Position numbers and translations under genes: made by a program
Shown here: one piece after another, positions 9,201-17,302 of the stretch
How positions within the stretch are numbered: the stretch's first letter is position 1
Layout: every line of letters begins with the position of its first letter
From: Paenibacillus paridis
Lineage (GTDB): Bacteria > Bacillota > Bacilli > Paenibacillales > Paenibacillaceae
Direction of reading: 5' to 3'
NCBI RefSeq assembly: GCF_006345825.1
Contig: NZ_VCIX01000077.1
Coordinates: 62,001-126,000 of the forward strand
DNA length: 64,000 nucleotides
The notes under the pieces: generated by a model
What the model was told of the DNA's origin: nothing
Seen by the model: only the letters and a program-made list of their open reading frames with translations
Database searches by the model: none

Positions 9201-9924
9201 GGCTTTCCTCAATAACCTTCTGGTTGCGGCGCTGGATTGAGCAATCGCGCTCGCCCAGCGCAACCACCTCGCCAAAGCCGTTGCCGAATATTTGCACCTC
9301 TACGTGGCGCGCTCTAGCAATATATTTTTCCAGAAACAATCCGCCGTTTTTAAAATGGGTTTCCGCCAGATGCTTTACGCCGTCATAGGCAGAGCTCAGC
9401 GCCTCACCGTCTGCGCACACGCGCATGCCAATGCCGCCCCCGCCTGCCGTGCTTTTCAAAATAACCGGATAGCCGATATTCCCTGCTTCCTCCAACGCTT
9501 CTTCGAGCTCCTTAATCAGCGCCGTTCCCGGCAGAAGCGGTACGCCTGCCCGATTCGCTATCTCTCTGGCCGAATGCTTCAGTCCGAACATTTCCATCTG
9601 CTCGGGCGTCGGCCCGATGAACACAATGCCTTGCTCGCGGCAAGCGCGGGCAAAGTCCGCATTTTCGCTAAGGAAGCCATAACCCGGATGAATGGCCTGA
9701 GCGCCTGTTTCCAAAGCGGTTCGCAAAATCAAATCCGCATTCAAATAGCTCTCTTTGGCCGGTCCTTCGCCGATGAGCACAGCTTCGTCCGCCTGATCGA
9801 CATGCAGGCTGTCTTGATCTGCTTCCGTATAGACGGCTACCGAGGCGATGCCTAGCTTGCGCAGGGTGCGCTCGATTCGGACGGCGATTGCGCCGCGGTT
9901 TGCGATTAATATTTTAGTGAACAT
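6289..9924 (-). CDS. Guanidine carboxylase (urea carboxylase family, biotin-dependent)
   Basis: A 1211-residue single-chain biotin carboxylase. Domains: biotin carboxylase/ATP-grasp, about 1-450 (KILIANRGAIAVRI, the glycine-rich GGGGIGMR, EVNTRLQVEH); a KipA-like half of the carboxyltransferase, about 470-760; a KipI-like half, about 820-1050; and a C-terminal biotinyl domain with the lysine in ESMKMEF near residue 1175. The family was named for urea, but members under guanidine-I riboswitches are established to prefer guanidine, making carboxyguanidine. The riboswitch at 11.4-11.6 kb and the two DUF1989 genes directly upstream place this one in that group. Start: GAGAGGG just before the ATG. 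It overlaps the allophanate hydrolase gene by 4 nt. Substrate preference is inferred from context, not from active-site residues. Confidence 0.92.
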   Translation of the reverse strand: MFTKILIANRGAIAVRIERTLRKLGIASVAVYTEADQDSLHVDQADEAVLIGEGPAKESYLNADLILRTALETGAQAIHPGYGFLSENADFARACREQGIVFIGPTPEQMEMFGLKHSAREIANRAGVPLLPGTALIKELEEALEEAGNIGYPVILKSTAGGGGIGMRVCADGEALSSAYDGVKHLAETHFKNGGLFLEKYIARARHVEVQIFGNGFGEVVALGERDCSIQRRNQKVIEESPAPNLTDEVRMAMFECSKRLAAEAGYRSAGTVEYLYDPETGDFYFLEVNTRLQVEHGVTEEVLGIDLVEWMVREAAHELTNLQSLVKAPVGHSIQARIYAEDCLQGFRPSAGQLDQAVFSAHARNETWVRDGLTVTTLYDPMLAKIIVHGASREEAIEKLVNALGETRMYGLTTNLQYLQALLQDSEVAGGQVYTQLLNGFEPAELALEVLDGGVQTTVQDWPGRVGHWDVGVPPCGPMDPYSFRIGNKLLGNEDAAPGLELTLRGGSYKFRSGTWFCLTGADMEAKLGGEIVELYKPTYAERGQVLSFGEAQMGLRTYLLVAGGFDMPRILGSSATFTLGGFGGHGGRALRAGDVLGLNAGAEPAVLQELALPERPQMGREWTIGVIPGPHCTGEFLKPAYLKELSETAYEVHFNSSRTGVRLIGPPPLWTREDGGEAGLHPSNIHDNAYAIGTLDLTGDMPILLGPDGPSLGGFVCPVTTASAQFWKLGQLHAGDKVRFHLLTLEEADELRDGQERSLEAIGGGLRQGLPSAELPAAGEAMSPDYPLLVHESEGRRFPIQIRCSGDENLLVEYGELELDLLLRFQAHALMQAIEASGEIPVLDLTPGIRSLQVHIDRSQMTVSQACGLILKLDSELPPLETIQVPSRIVRLPLSWDDPATQLAIERYQQTVRPDAPWCPSNIEFIRRVNGLVHMEDVQRIVYEANYLVLGLGDVYLGAPVATPIDPRHRLVTTKYNPARTWTPENAVGIGGAYMCVYGMEGPGGYQFVGRTIQMWNRLRSTESFKPGKPWLLRFFDQIQFYPVTADELLRLREDFLRGRYEADITETTFDLGEYLAFLEEIKESAADFKEKQQAAFQAERESWKALGLAEYVAEAEPDRAEQEEALQEGAAAVRCTMPGSVWKVLVRPGDYVKKGDTLMIVESMKMEFSQQASVDGEVCSVYVAPGDQVHTGQLIVGITQHNETEVAV

Positions 9925-9983
9925 CGTACCCTCTCCTCGCCTTATCGTTATATTAATCCGTTAGTAAGAAAACATCAGCCATG

Positions 9984-10637
9984 TCAGGCATGCCAGATAA
10001 GCACCCGTACCGGCGTTGGGTTATAGGCGTTGCAAGGATTGTTGAGCTGCGGGCAGTTGCTGAGCAGCGCCGTCGTGCGGCATAGCGACTGAAGCTCCAC
10101 ATAAGCGCCTGGCGAGGATACGCCGTCCGCAAATTGCAGCCCGCCGTCTGCCGTTACCGGCACGTTCATGAAGAAGTTAATATTGGGAGCCAAGTCACGT
10201 TTCGTGTAGCCCTCGTTTCGCTTCGCGAGCTGCAGCATAAACGTGTCGCGGCAGTTGTGCATATGAAGCTTGTCATGGGCATATCGCACCGTATTGCTTT
10301 GCGCCGAGCAAGAGCCGCCAACGGTATCGTGCCGGCCGCAGGTATCCGCGACGATGCGCAGCAGCTCCTTGCCGGATTCCGAGAGCAGTACCGAGCCGGC
10401 CGTCAAATAAAGGTTGCCTTGCCCTGCGATGGTCGCAACCGCACTGTAATGGTCCTCCGGATGGTCGGCGTCGTAGAACAGCGTGTCGGCCGCTTGGTTG
10501 CCAGCTAAATCAACGATGCGCAGCACCTGTCCCGGCTGCAGGTCATACATCCATCCGTCACCCGCTTCAATCACCTCATCGTAGATGGCATCTTCTTCCT
10601 TGCGGGAGCTTTCTACCCGATTGAATACAGTCATCAT
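9984..10637 (-). CDS. DUF1989 protein, carboxyguanidine deiminase subunit (urea carboxylase-associated)
   Basis: One of the paired DUF1989 proteins (UAAP1/UAAP2) encoded beside guanidine carboxylases. The pair is reported to form carboxyguanidine deiminase (CgdAB), which releases ammonia from carboxyguanidine to give allophanate. About 217 residues; conserved parts include [19 protein letters not shown] near residue 37, [10 protein letters not shown] near 70, and [14 protein letters not shown] near 93 with Cys and His that could bind metal or act in catalysis. Start: GAGGAGG lies 5 nt before ATG 10637 and 8 nt before the adjacent ATG 10634; either may be used, while the ORF's first GTG (10658) lies on the wrong side of that site. 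It sits 30 nt after its partner and 59 nt before the carboxylase gene. I could not decide which numbered subunit it is. Confidence 0.85.
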   Translation of the reverse strand: MMTVFNRVESSRKEEDAIYDEVIEAGDGWMYDLQPGQVLRIVDLAGNQAADTLFYDADHPEDHYSAVATIAGQGNLYLTAGSVLLSESGKELLRIVADTCGRHDTVGGSCSAQSNTVRYAHDKLHMHNCRDTFMLQLAKRNEGYTKRDLAPNINFFMNVPVTADGGLQFADGVSSPGAYVELQSLCRTTALLSNCPQLNNPCNAYNPTPVRVLIWHA

Positions 10638-10667
10638 CCATTCCTCCTCATCCACCATGTTTGTCTC

Positions 10668-11387
10668 TTACAATCCTTGCAGCAAGTAATATTGCTGCGT
10701 ATTCTCATAGGCCCGGCGATTCTCGGGCCGAAAGTTAAAGCAATAGTCGTCCTCCCTAACCATATCTGCCGTAAGCACCTCAAGCTGAACAGGCACGGAT
10801 GGATATTCGCTGCTCGGGTCCAGCGGATTCGGCGTATTCGACAGCACCAGCAGCACATCCATATCCGTTCGCAGCGTCACCTGCGCTCCGGCCGCGCAAT
10901 GCGCCAAGCTAAAATGCATCCGCCCCTGCTCATCGCAGGACACCTTGGAGAACAGATTTACCGGCGGAACAAGATCCCGCACGCCGAGTCCATTTCGAAT
11001 GAGCTCAACGGCGAAATTTTCTTCCCCGCTGCGATACCATTCATTCCGCTGCTCTTGATACGCGGTCCTGCCGTATTTTCGGTCTGTGGCCGCTCGGCTC
11101 GTATAACCGCTAATGGCATCATGCCAGCCAAGCTGATCCTCTACAAAACTGGCGAGCGACCGACCATTATCGCTCATGAGGATGTTGCCCTTGGTGAGAT
11201 GGGCGGTGTACTGTGCTTTCAGCGTATCCGGCATATTGTAGCGCTCCGTCAGATCCTTTGCTTGATAGAGAAGCAAGGAAACGTTCGCTCCCGCTTCCAA
11301 TGCGGTAAACCTCAGCAATCTCCCCCTGCTTATCAAGCCTGACCATTTGCCGCCCGGACGAATGATTGTATTCCAAGTCCCGTTCAT
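10668..11387 (-). CDS. DUF1989 protein, carboxyguanidine deiminase partner subunit
   Basis: The second DUF1989 member of the guanidine operon, 239 residues, probably the heteromeric partner of the next gene in carboxyguanidine deiminase. Recognisable blocks are GANVSLLLYQAKDLTERYN near residue 34, TKGNILMSDNGRSLASFVED near 65, and GWHDAISGYTSR near 86, where the partner has [10 protein letters not shown]. The cysteine of that motif is absent here, so this chain may be structural or regulatory rather than catalytic; this is inference. It has a strong AAGAGGAGG site before the ATG and is the first gene after the second guanidine-I riboswitch. Confidence 0.83.
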   Translation of the reverse strand: MNGTWNTIIRPGGKWSGLISRGRLLRFTALEAGANVSLLLYQAKDLTERYNMPDTLKAQYTAHLTKGNILMSDNGRSLASFVEDQLGWHDAISGYTSRAATDRKYGRTAYQEQRNEWYRSGEENFAVELIRNGLGVRDLVPPVNLFSKVSCDEQGRMHFSLAHCAAGAQVTLRTDMDVLLVLSNTPNPLDPSSEYPSVPVQLEVLTADMVREDDYCFNFRPENRRAYENTQQYYLLQGL

Positions 11388-11404
11388 GTTGTTTCCTCCT
11401 CTTG

Positions 11405-11624
11405 AAAATAAAGATAGCCCGGGAGTGTGATCTCCCAGGCTTTTATCCTTCCGTGTGCTATCGCGGGCCGATTAACCCTCGTGGGATGATGAACCTCCCC
11501 GCGATATGCCGTCTCTCGGACCAGACCTGAGCCGGCTGACGAGTATAAAGCAAAACATAAACCGTCAGCCGTCTTCAGCGGAACCCTAGACAGCTATTTC
11601 GTTCCCAATGGCAATCATGGGAAC
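11405..11624 (-). promoter_or_regulatory. Guanidine-I (ykkC class I) riboswitch, second copy
   Basis: On the minus strand the hallmark blocks occur in order: CTAGGGTTCCG (11589-11579), CTGGTCCGAGAGACGGC (about 11525-11509) and ACACGGAAGGATAAAAGCC (about 11454-11436). They are followed by a terminator-like hairpin GCCTGGGAG/CTCCCGGGC (11440-11417) and a T-rich tail, so the element should act as a transcriptional ON switch for the deiminase, carboxylase and allophanate hydrolase genes. A 7-bp hairpin GTTCCCA/TGGGAAC (11601-11624) precedes the aptamer and has a counterpart in the first copy. No separate promoter was identified between the permease stop and this element. Confidence 0.93.
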
Positions 11625-11655
11625 CTATATTCAATTTTCAGCTATTCCTATTTGC

Positions 11656-12456
11656 TTATGCCCAAGGAAACAAGCGGCGGTTCAAGAAAGCAAACACCCG
11701 ATCGCTGACAAGTCCCAATAAACCGATGACGATAATTCCTACAAAAATTTCATCTGTATTCAGAAAGCGCTGCGCCTTCATAATTTGATAGCCCAGCCCG
11801 CTGCTTACGGCAACAAGCTCCGCTACGACAAGATACGTCCATGCCCACCCTAATATTAGGCGGAGCGTATTCATCAGCTGTGGCTGAATTGCCGGTATAA
11901 TAACTGTTTCGATCGCTTTCCACCTAGTCGCTCCAAGCGTGAAGGACGCATGCAGAAGGTCATGCGATACCCGGCGCGTAATATCCGATACCATAAGCAC
12001 AAGCTGGAAGAAGCAGCCGATAAAAATGAGCAGCACCTTCGCCCATTCGCCGATACCCGCCCATACCATAATGAGCGGAATAAAAGCGACTGCAGGCATA
12101 TACCGGATAAATTCCATCGGCGGCTCCACGAAGGCTTCACCGAATTTGAAGGTACCCGCAAATACCCCGATAGGGATACCAACCACACAAGCCAGCAGAA
12201 ATCCCGCGGATACCCGGAATACGCTAATTCCGATATGCCCCCAATATTCCGGGCTGCCGAGATTCAGGATGAGCTGGATAAGCACGGCATGCGGCTTAGG
12301 AAGAAAAATCGGGTTAACCATTTCCGTATAGCTGAGCAGCGACCAAATGCCGAGCAGCAAGACGAAGGAGAAACCTGCCACAGCAGCAAACGGTCTCGGA
12401 CCGATGTCTTTAAAAATTTGAAAGGTATGCGGTTTGCGTCTTATCGGCTTCCCCAT
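11656..12456 (-). CDS. ABC transporter permease, probable guanidine importer
   Basis: A 266-residue inner-membrane permease of the SsuC/TauC/NMT1-associated family, with about six transmembrane segments. The EAA-type cytoplasmic loop that docks the ATPase is around residues 165-190 (ASFTLGATRWKAIETVIIPA). The gene begins only 6 nt after the binding-protein gene and is under the first guanidine-I riboswitch, so it should import guanidine. No ATPase gene follows: the next element is the second riboswitch. An ATPase would have to come from elsewhere in the genome. Confidence 0.88.
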   Translation of the reverse strand: MGKPIRRKPHTFQIFKDIGPRPFAAVAGFSFVLLLGIWSLLSYTEMVNPIFLPKPHAVLIQLILNLGSPEYWGHIGISVFRVSAGFLLACVVGIPIGVFAGTFKFGEAFVEPPMEFIRYMPAVAFIPLIMVWAGIGEWAKVLLIFIGCFFQLVLMVSDITRRVSHDLLHASFTLGATRWKAIETVIIPAIQPQLMNTLRLILGWAWTYLVVAELVAVSSGLGYQIMKAQRFLNTDEIFVGIIVIGLLGLVSDRVFAFLNRRLFPWA

Positions 12457-12462
12457 CGTTGA

Positions 12463-13476
12463 TCACTTCCCCGCTCTATTTTTGATGAACTGCGGGTCAA
12501 ATAGCTCATCCACGCTGTCCAGCTTGTCGACCATGTCCAAATTGTGGAGGAATTCAGCTGTTTTCATGCCCGTATAACTAAGCGACGTATAATCCTCGCG
12601 TTTCTCAAACGCCTCAATGTTATCCTCTACGCCAAACAGCTTGATGCTATCGAGGCCAAGCTTAAAGTCCTCCGGCGTTGTCTCGGCCTTCTCGGCAAGC
12701 AGCTTAATCGCTTCCTCCTGATTATCCTCGTACCAAGCAAGCGCATCGAACCAAGCGTCGACGATCTTCTGTACCTCTTCCGGCCTTTTCTTCACCACGG
12801 AGTCGCGGAATACGAGCAGATCGGGAATAAGTCCCGGCGTTTCCTTGGATGAATAGAGCACCTTGCCCTTGCCTTCTTTGACCGCCGTCGTCTGGAACGG
12901 CTCCCACAGCACCGAGGCGTCGGTGTTGCCGGAAATAAACGCCGGGCCGGCATCGTTTACCGTCATGTTAACGTATTTGATATCCTTCTCATCCATCCCG
13001 TTTTCTGCAAGCGCGGTAAGCAGTAGAAAATGGTCCACCGTGCCTAGTTCCGTAGCAACCGTCTTGCCCTTCAGATCTTTAATCGAGTTAATCTCAGGCT
13101 TACTCACAATGGCATCTCCGCCGAAGGAGTTATCATTGACGAGCACGGCTTTAAGGCCAATTCCCTTCGATAACGGAGCCAGCGAATCGCTAAGCGTCTG
13201 GCTGTTCGCGTCTACTTTGCCCGCCGCGATCGCTTGCAGCGAATCGCTATATACCGGGAAAAATTCCAATTTCACGTTTACGCCATGCTTTTCGAAGAAC
13301 CCCTTCTCCTCGACCAAATACCACATATACCAGCCCGGCCAAGGGCTAAGCGCAATCGTAATCGGATCGCCTTGCGCTCCTCCCGATGTTTCTTTTGTAT
13401 TTCCTGAACACGCAGCCACGACCGACATTGCAATGATAAGGATAAGCACAAGCCCCGCTTTCATTGTTGCTTTCAT
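12463..13476 (-). CDS. ABC transporter substrate-binding lipoprotein, probable guanidine binding
   Basis: A 337-residue secreted lipoprotein of the NMT1/ThiY/SsuA-like binding-protein family. The signal peptide ends at a lipobox VAAC (Cys23). The mature part has the two-lobed pattern with the aromatic-rich ITIALSPWPGWYMWYLVEEK just after the linker and a repeat of the bilobal fold from about residue 110. Proteins of this kind in ykkC-controlled operons are annotated as urea-carboxylase-associated or guanidine-binding. It is the first gene downstream of the first riboswitch and consensus promoter. Start: AGGAG about 11 nt upstream of the ATG. Confidence 0.88.
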   Translation of the reverse strand: MKATMKAGLVLILIIAMSVVAACSGNTKETSGGAQGDPITIALSPWPGWYMWYLVEEKGFFEKHGVNVKLEFFPVYSDSLQAIAAGKVDANSQTLSDSLAPLSKGIGLKAVLVNDNSFGGDAIVSKPEINSIKDLKGKTVATELGTVDHFLLLTALAENGMDEKDIKYVNMTVNDAGPAFISGNTDASVLWEPFQTTAVKEGKGKVLYSSKETPGLIPDLLVFRDSVVKKRPEEVQKIVDAWFDALAWYEDNQEEAIKLLAEKAETTPEDFKLGLDSIKLFGVEDNIEAFEKREDYTSLSYTGMKTAEFLHNLDMVDKLDSVDELFDPQFIKNRAGK

Positions 13477-13527
13477 TACTCCCCACTCCTGTCATCTTTT
13501 TAGTTGTCAGCTCCAACATTCTCTTTA

Positions 13528-13731
13528 TAAAAAAACAAAAGCCCGGGAGAGTAATCTCCCAGGCTTTTATCCTTCCGTGTTATATAGATGAGCGGATGAA
13601 TCCGAAACCATCTATACGCCGTCTCTTGGACCAGGCTTAGCCGCATGCCGAGCGTTTACTTGCGTTTACGCTGAGCCGCTGCTAACGGAACCCTAGACTG
13701 CTTGTCGTTCTCATCGTTTTGCTTTGAGAAC
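13528..13731 (-). promoter_or_regulatory. Guanidine-I (ykkC class I) riboswitch, first copy
   Basis: The minus strand shows CTAGGGTTCCG (13696-13686), CCTGGTCCAAGAGACGGC (about 13635-13618) and ACACGGAAGGATAAAAGCC (about 13578-13560), the conserved core of the guanidine-I aptamer. The 3' side folds into the stem GCCTGGGAG/CTCCCGGGC (13564-13541) followed by TTTTGTTTTTTTAT, a canonical terminator, so guanidine binding should allow read-through into the transporter genes. A leading hairpin GTTCTCA/TGAGAAC (13707-13731) occupies the same place as in the second copy. Confidence 0.95.
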
Positions 13732-13768
13732 CTTTATTCGATTGTCACGAAACCTTACGTTAAATCGA

Positions 13769-13798
13769 ATTATAGTTCGGATCGTACGGATATGTCAA
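13769..13798 (-). promoter_or_regulatory. Consensus sigma-A promoter of guanidine operon
   Basis: TTGACA (13798-13793) and TATAAT (13774-13769) match the sigma-A consensus exactly with an 18-bp spacer. The start site would be near 13762, about 30 nt upstream of the leader hairpin of riboswitch 1. Strong constitutive initiation plus riboswitch control fits the locus. Confidence 0.88.
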
Positions 13799-13842
13799 CG
13801 TTTATGTTAGGTTTTATTACATATATTTAAATAAATAAAAAA

Positions 13843-13867
13843 ACCGCCCTCTGTTAAAGAGGACGGT
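13843..13867 (-). terminator. Terminator after histidine kinase gene
   Basis: ACCGTCCTCT/AGAGGGCGGT stem with a 5-nt loop, one mismatch, and a T7 tail on the minus strand. It overlaps the kinase stop codon and separates the sugar module from the guanidine promoter. Confidence 0.8.
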
Positions 13868-15635
13868 CAGACGTTTGAGCAGCAGTTTGTGCCGGAATGA
13901 TGATCGATACGGATGTGCCAATGCCACGTTTACTGTAGATGCTTACCCCGTATTCCGCGCCGAAATGAAGCTTGATTCTCCCATCTACGTTGCGAATGCC
14001 ATACCCTACGTTTACGCTCTCCACCGGGTCGGAAAGCTGACGCAAAATTTCCGGATGAATGCCGATACCATCGTCGATAATCTGGAAAGTAATCAGCTTC
14101 CCCTCTAATTTCCCAACGATGCGGATATTAATGCGGTCCCCATACCAGGCATGCTCCAGCGCATTCTCAATATAGGGCTGCAATATAAGCTTTACGGTCG
14201 TAAAGCGCAAGATATCAGGGTCCACATCAAACAGCACCTGCATGCCGTCACCAAATTTTGTCTTCTGGATGTTAATATAGGCGCCCACCTGCTCCAGCTC
14301 GTTTTTGATCGGAATGACCGTTCTTCCTTCGTTGAGTGACAGCCGATAAAATTTAGCCAAATCAAGCACCATCCGCTGCAGCTTGTCCACCTCTCCGAAC
14401 TTGGCCAGCCGGCTAATCGAGGAAAGCGTATTATAGAGAAAATGAGGATTGATTTGCGCTTGCAGCGATTCCAGCTCCGCTTCCTTCTTCTGGATATTGG
14501 TCATGTACACTTCCTGGATCAGCTCATCAATGTTTTGCCCCATCTCGTTCAAGGCCACGGAGATGCGCGTAAATTCATCTTTCCCCTTGAAATGGATGCT
14601 CTTCTGGAAGTTGCCCTCTTGGAAGGCGTCGAGCACGCGGACGATCTTGGAAACCTTGCGGGAATAAAACCGGGAGATAAAGAGACCGGCAAACGAGAAC
14701 ACGATATAACACGCCAAACAAATCAGCACGGTCCATAATCGCACCTTTTTGGTCGCTTTCTCCATAATGTCCGTGGGTACGAGTGCAACAAGCTGCCAAT
14801 TGAGCTGTGCAATCGGTTCATCCTGAATGACCCAATAATTCGCGATCTTCTCCTCGCTTAGCGTTTCGCCAAGCTTATAATCCGTATCTCCGGAGGAGAA
14901 CATGATGCTGCGGTTCTCATCGATTGCGAATATTTTCGTACCCTTGCCGATCTTCTCGGAATCCACGCTCTCCAGCAGGTCCGTCAGCCGCAGGCTGATC
15001 CGAACGAAACCGATCTCCTCAAGCGTAATCGGATCATTCATATTGACAAGGCGCCGAAGCAAGGAGATGTGGCCAAATTTCGTATCCCCCTCAATTTGCT
15101 TCCACTGCATCGTCTCGCCGTAACGCTCCTTCGGATAATTCACGTACCAAGGATGATCCTCGATCCGTGAAATATGGTACAAATCGAACAACGGCCCCTC
15201 ATTATTGAGCGGATCGGCATTTTTATAATCATGATAGATTTCGGGCAGCGTATCATTATGCAAATATACCGCCAACCTCATCTTATTGTTCGCTGCCTCG
15301 ATGGTCGTCTGGATCTTTGGCAGCAGCTGCTTTGTCGTTGCCTCGTAGCTCACCCAGCCCTCCTCGTAGTGGCGAAGGTAGGAAGCCAGATTGCTGTCAA
15401 AATAAAGCATGCCCGAGAGCCGCGACATATCGTTCATTTTATAAGAGATATTGTCCTTCATCTGCTCCAGCGTGCCGTGGTTAATCTCGCGCGTACGCTC
15501 TTGAATGGAGCTTGTAAAAATAATATTCGCAGCGTAGCCAACCAGCAGCACCGGTATAATAATAAACAAGCTGTAGGTGAGCATCAGCTTAATGCCAAAC
15601 GGAATGTAGCGATGCTCCTTCTTGTGCGTAGTCAT
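13854..15635 (-). CDS. YesM-type sensor histidine kinase (module 1)
   Basis: A 593-residue membrane sensor kinase. Transmembrane helices at about 14-36 and 297-320 flank an extracellular sensing domain; a HAMP segment follows. The His_kinase domain has QINPHFLYNTLSSISR (phospho-acceptor His near residue 396), and a HATPase domain with DDGIGIHPEIL and GYGIRNVDGRIKLHFG ends the protein. The first gene of the pair, the response regulator, overlaps it by 4 nt (ATGA), so they are co-translated. In YesM/YesN systems the kinase senses an extracellular sugar, often through the binding protein, and controls a neighbouring LplABC-type importer; here that importer lies directly upstream. Confidence 0.93.
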   Translation of the reverse strand: MTTHKKEHRYIPFGIKLMLTYSLFIIIPVLLVGYAANIIFTSSIQERTREINHGTLEQMKDNISYKMNDMSRLSGMLYFDSNLASYLRHYEEGWVSYEATTKQLLPKIQTTIEAANNKMRLAVYLHNDTLPEIYHDYKNADPLNNEGPLFDLYHISRIEDHPWYVNYPKERYGETMQWKQIEGDTKFGHISLLRRLVNMNDPITLEEIGFVRISLRLTDLLESVDSEKIGKGTKIFAIDENRSIMFSSGDTDYKLGETLSEEKIANYWVIQDEPIAQLNWQLVALVPTDIMEKATKKVRLWTVLICLACYIVFSFAGLFISRFYSRKVSKIVRVLDAFQEGNFQKSIHFKGKDEFTRISVALNEMGQNIDELIQEVYMTNIQKKEAELESLQAQINPHFLYNTLSSISRLAKFGEVDKLQRMVLDLAKFYRLSLNEGRTVIPIKNELEQVGAYINIQKTKFGDGMQVLFDVDPDILRFTTVKLILQPYIENALEHAWYGDRINIRIVGKLEGKLITFQIIDDGIGIHPEILRQLSDPVESVNVGYGIRNVDGRIKLHFGAEYGVSIYSKRGIGTSVSIIIPAQTAAQTSDRPL

Positions 15636-17173
15636 GTTCGTCTATACTCCAGCGGCGTCATGCCGTACGTTTCTTTGAATTGCCTGCTGAAATAAGGCAG
15701 GTGGCGGTAGCCGACGCGGTCCGCGATTTCATATATTTTCAAATGGGTCGTTTTGAGCAGCTCGCATGATTTCTCCATGCGGAGCTGGATAAAGTATTCG
15801 CTGAAGTTTTTGCCGGTTTCCTCTTTGAAGATCAGCCCAAGATAATTCGGCGACAGCGAGAATTGCTCGGCCAAATCGCGCAGCGTAATATTATCATGCG
15901 TACGCTCTTTCATATAATCGATCATTTGCTTAATGATTTTCCAATTTTTCTTATGCTTGTTCGCTTGAAGCGTCTCTGATATTTCGTAGACCCTGCGTCT
16001 GAGCCATAAATGGATATCATTAATCGTCTCCAAATGCATGATGATTTCGTAATGGTCCAGCTCCATGCCCAGCAGTTGAAATACGTTTTCATTCGTTCGC
16101 TGCAAATAATTATCAAGCTTCATCACGATATAAAGCGCGTAGTTGCGCAGTGTAAACTTGGATTTTAGGTTTTTTGCCACTTGGAACAAATCATCCAGCT
16201 CGTCATGAATCCGCACAAGCTCGTAGCCTGACATTGCATCAAACAAAGCTTCCAGCTTGGCATCCAGATGCTTAACATCCTCCTTCTCCGATTGCCGGAG
16301 CTCGCCGTGGCCGATTACCCGTCCTTTGCCGTAAAACATTTTCAAATCAAGTGCTTCTATTGCTTGCCTGTACGAGCACTGCAGCTCCTTAATCGACGTA
16401 CACGGTTCACCAACGCCCACAGTAATGGAGAACGATTGCAAGTCCCGAATCCGCCGTACGATGATTTCAGGCAGATTGACCTGATCCGTGCCCTCGATGA
16501 GGAACGCCACGCGCGCTTTGCTTATTTTGCAAATATGCCGAACGCCAAGCTCCTTGCCTACGGACACCACCTGCTGCATCTCGTCCTGCTCGGAGCGTTC
16601 CTCGTCTGCAAGCTTCCACGAAAGGTCATCAATTTCGATAACTGCGGCAAAGCCCGGCCACTTAAAGCGGTTCAATTCATATTCTTGATTAAGCACTTCA
16701 ATCGTGTTTTCGTTACAAGGACCTTCCAGCAGCTGCAGCAAATATTCATTTTTGACGATCGGCACCATTTGCCCATAGGTATCCTGCCGCACCTGCTCCT
16801 TGTCCAAATCCTCGCGCACCTTAAGCAGGGAGTCGATCAGCTCCTGGTCATCCATCGGCTTCAGCACATAATTCACGGCATTCAATGATAACGCCTGCTT
16901 CACATAGCTAAAGTCCTGGTAACCGCTCACAAAAATAATTTTTATATCCTTGGATAGCTCAAGCGCCCTTCTGGCAAGCTCCAAGCCCGTCATATTCGGC
17001 ATGCGGACGTCCGTGACAAGGATATCCACTTTCTCAGCGTCCAGCACTTTGCACGCATCAAATCCGTTCATAACGCCGGCTACAACCTCCATCCCCAGCT
17101 CTTGCCATGGAATAAAGGTGCGCATTCCTTCCAAATCAAGCCTTTCGTCGTCTGCTAGCAATACTTTGTACAT
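15632..17173 (-). CDS. YesN-type AraC-family response regulator (module 1)
   Basis: A 513-residue regulator with a receiver domain at 1-120 (phospho-acceptor Asp55 in LVTDVRMPNMTG, conserved Lys in YVLKPMDD), a variable central region of about 270 residues, and a C-terminal pair of AraC helix-turn-helix motifs (about 410-512, ending in the signature region SRQFKETYGMTPLEYR). Partner of the overlapping kinase gene. An intrinsic terminator separates it from the binding-protein gene upstream, so it probably has its own weak promoter or depends on read-through. It likely activates the lplB-lplC-lplA-like operon. Confidence 0.93.
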   Translation of the reverse strand: MYKVLLADDERLDLEGMRTFIPWQELGMEVVAGVMNGFDACKVLDAEKVDILVTDVRMPNMTGLELARRALELSKDIKIIFVSGYQDFSYVKQALSLNAVNYVLKPMDDQELIDSLLKVREDLDKEQVRQDTYGQMVPIVKNEYLLQLLEGPCNENTIEVLNQEYELNRFKWPGFAAVIEIDDLSWKLADEERSEQDEMQQVVSVGKELGVRHICKISKARVAFLIEGTDQVNLPEIIVRRIRDLQSFSITVGVGEPCTSIKELQCSYRQAIEALDLKMFYGKGRVIGHGELRQSEKEDVKHLDAKLEALFDAMSGYELVRIHDELDDLFQVAKNLKSKFTLRNYALYIVMKLDNYLQRTNENVFQLLGMELDHYEIIMHLETINDIHLWLRRRVYEISETLQANKHKKNWKIIKQMIDYMKERTHDNITLRDLAEQFSLSPNYLGLIFKEETGKNFSEYFIQLRMEKSCELLKTTHLKIYEIADRVGYRHLPYFSRQFKETYGMTPLEYRRT

Positions 17174-17238
17174 GGTGTTATCAGCTCCAATTAGAAAAAC
17201 GCGTAATGGCCTATTTACTCTTTAATATTGACGGTGGG

Positions 17239-17285
17239 AAAACGAAAACTCGGGTACACTAAAAAATCTTAGTATACCCGTCGTT
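17239..17285 (-). terminator. Terminator between SBP and response regulator
   Basis: A 12-bp stem CGGGTATACTAA/TTAGTGTACCCG (17251-17280, one G-U pair) followed on the minus strand by GAGTTTTCGTTTT. It would end the importer transcript before the regulatory genes. Confidence 0.8.
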
Positions 17286-17302
17286 TTATCAATCGCTATC
17301 GC

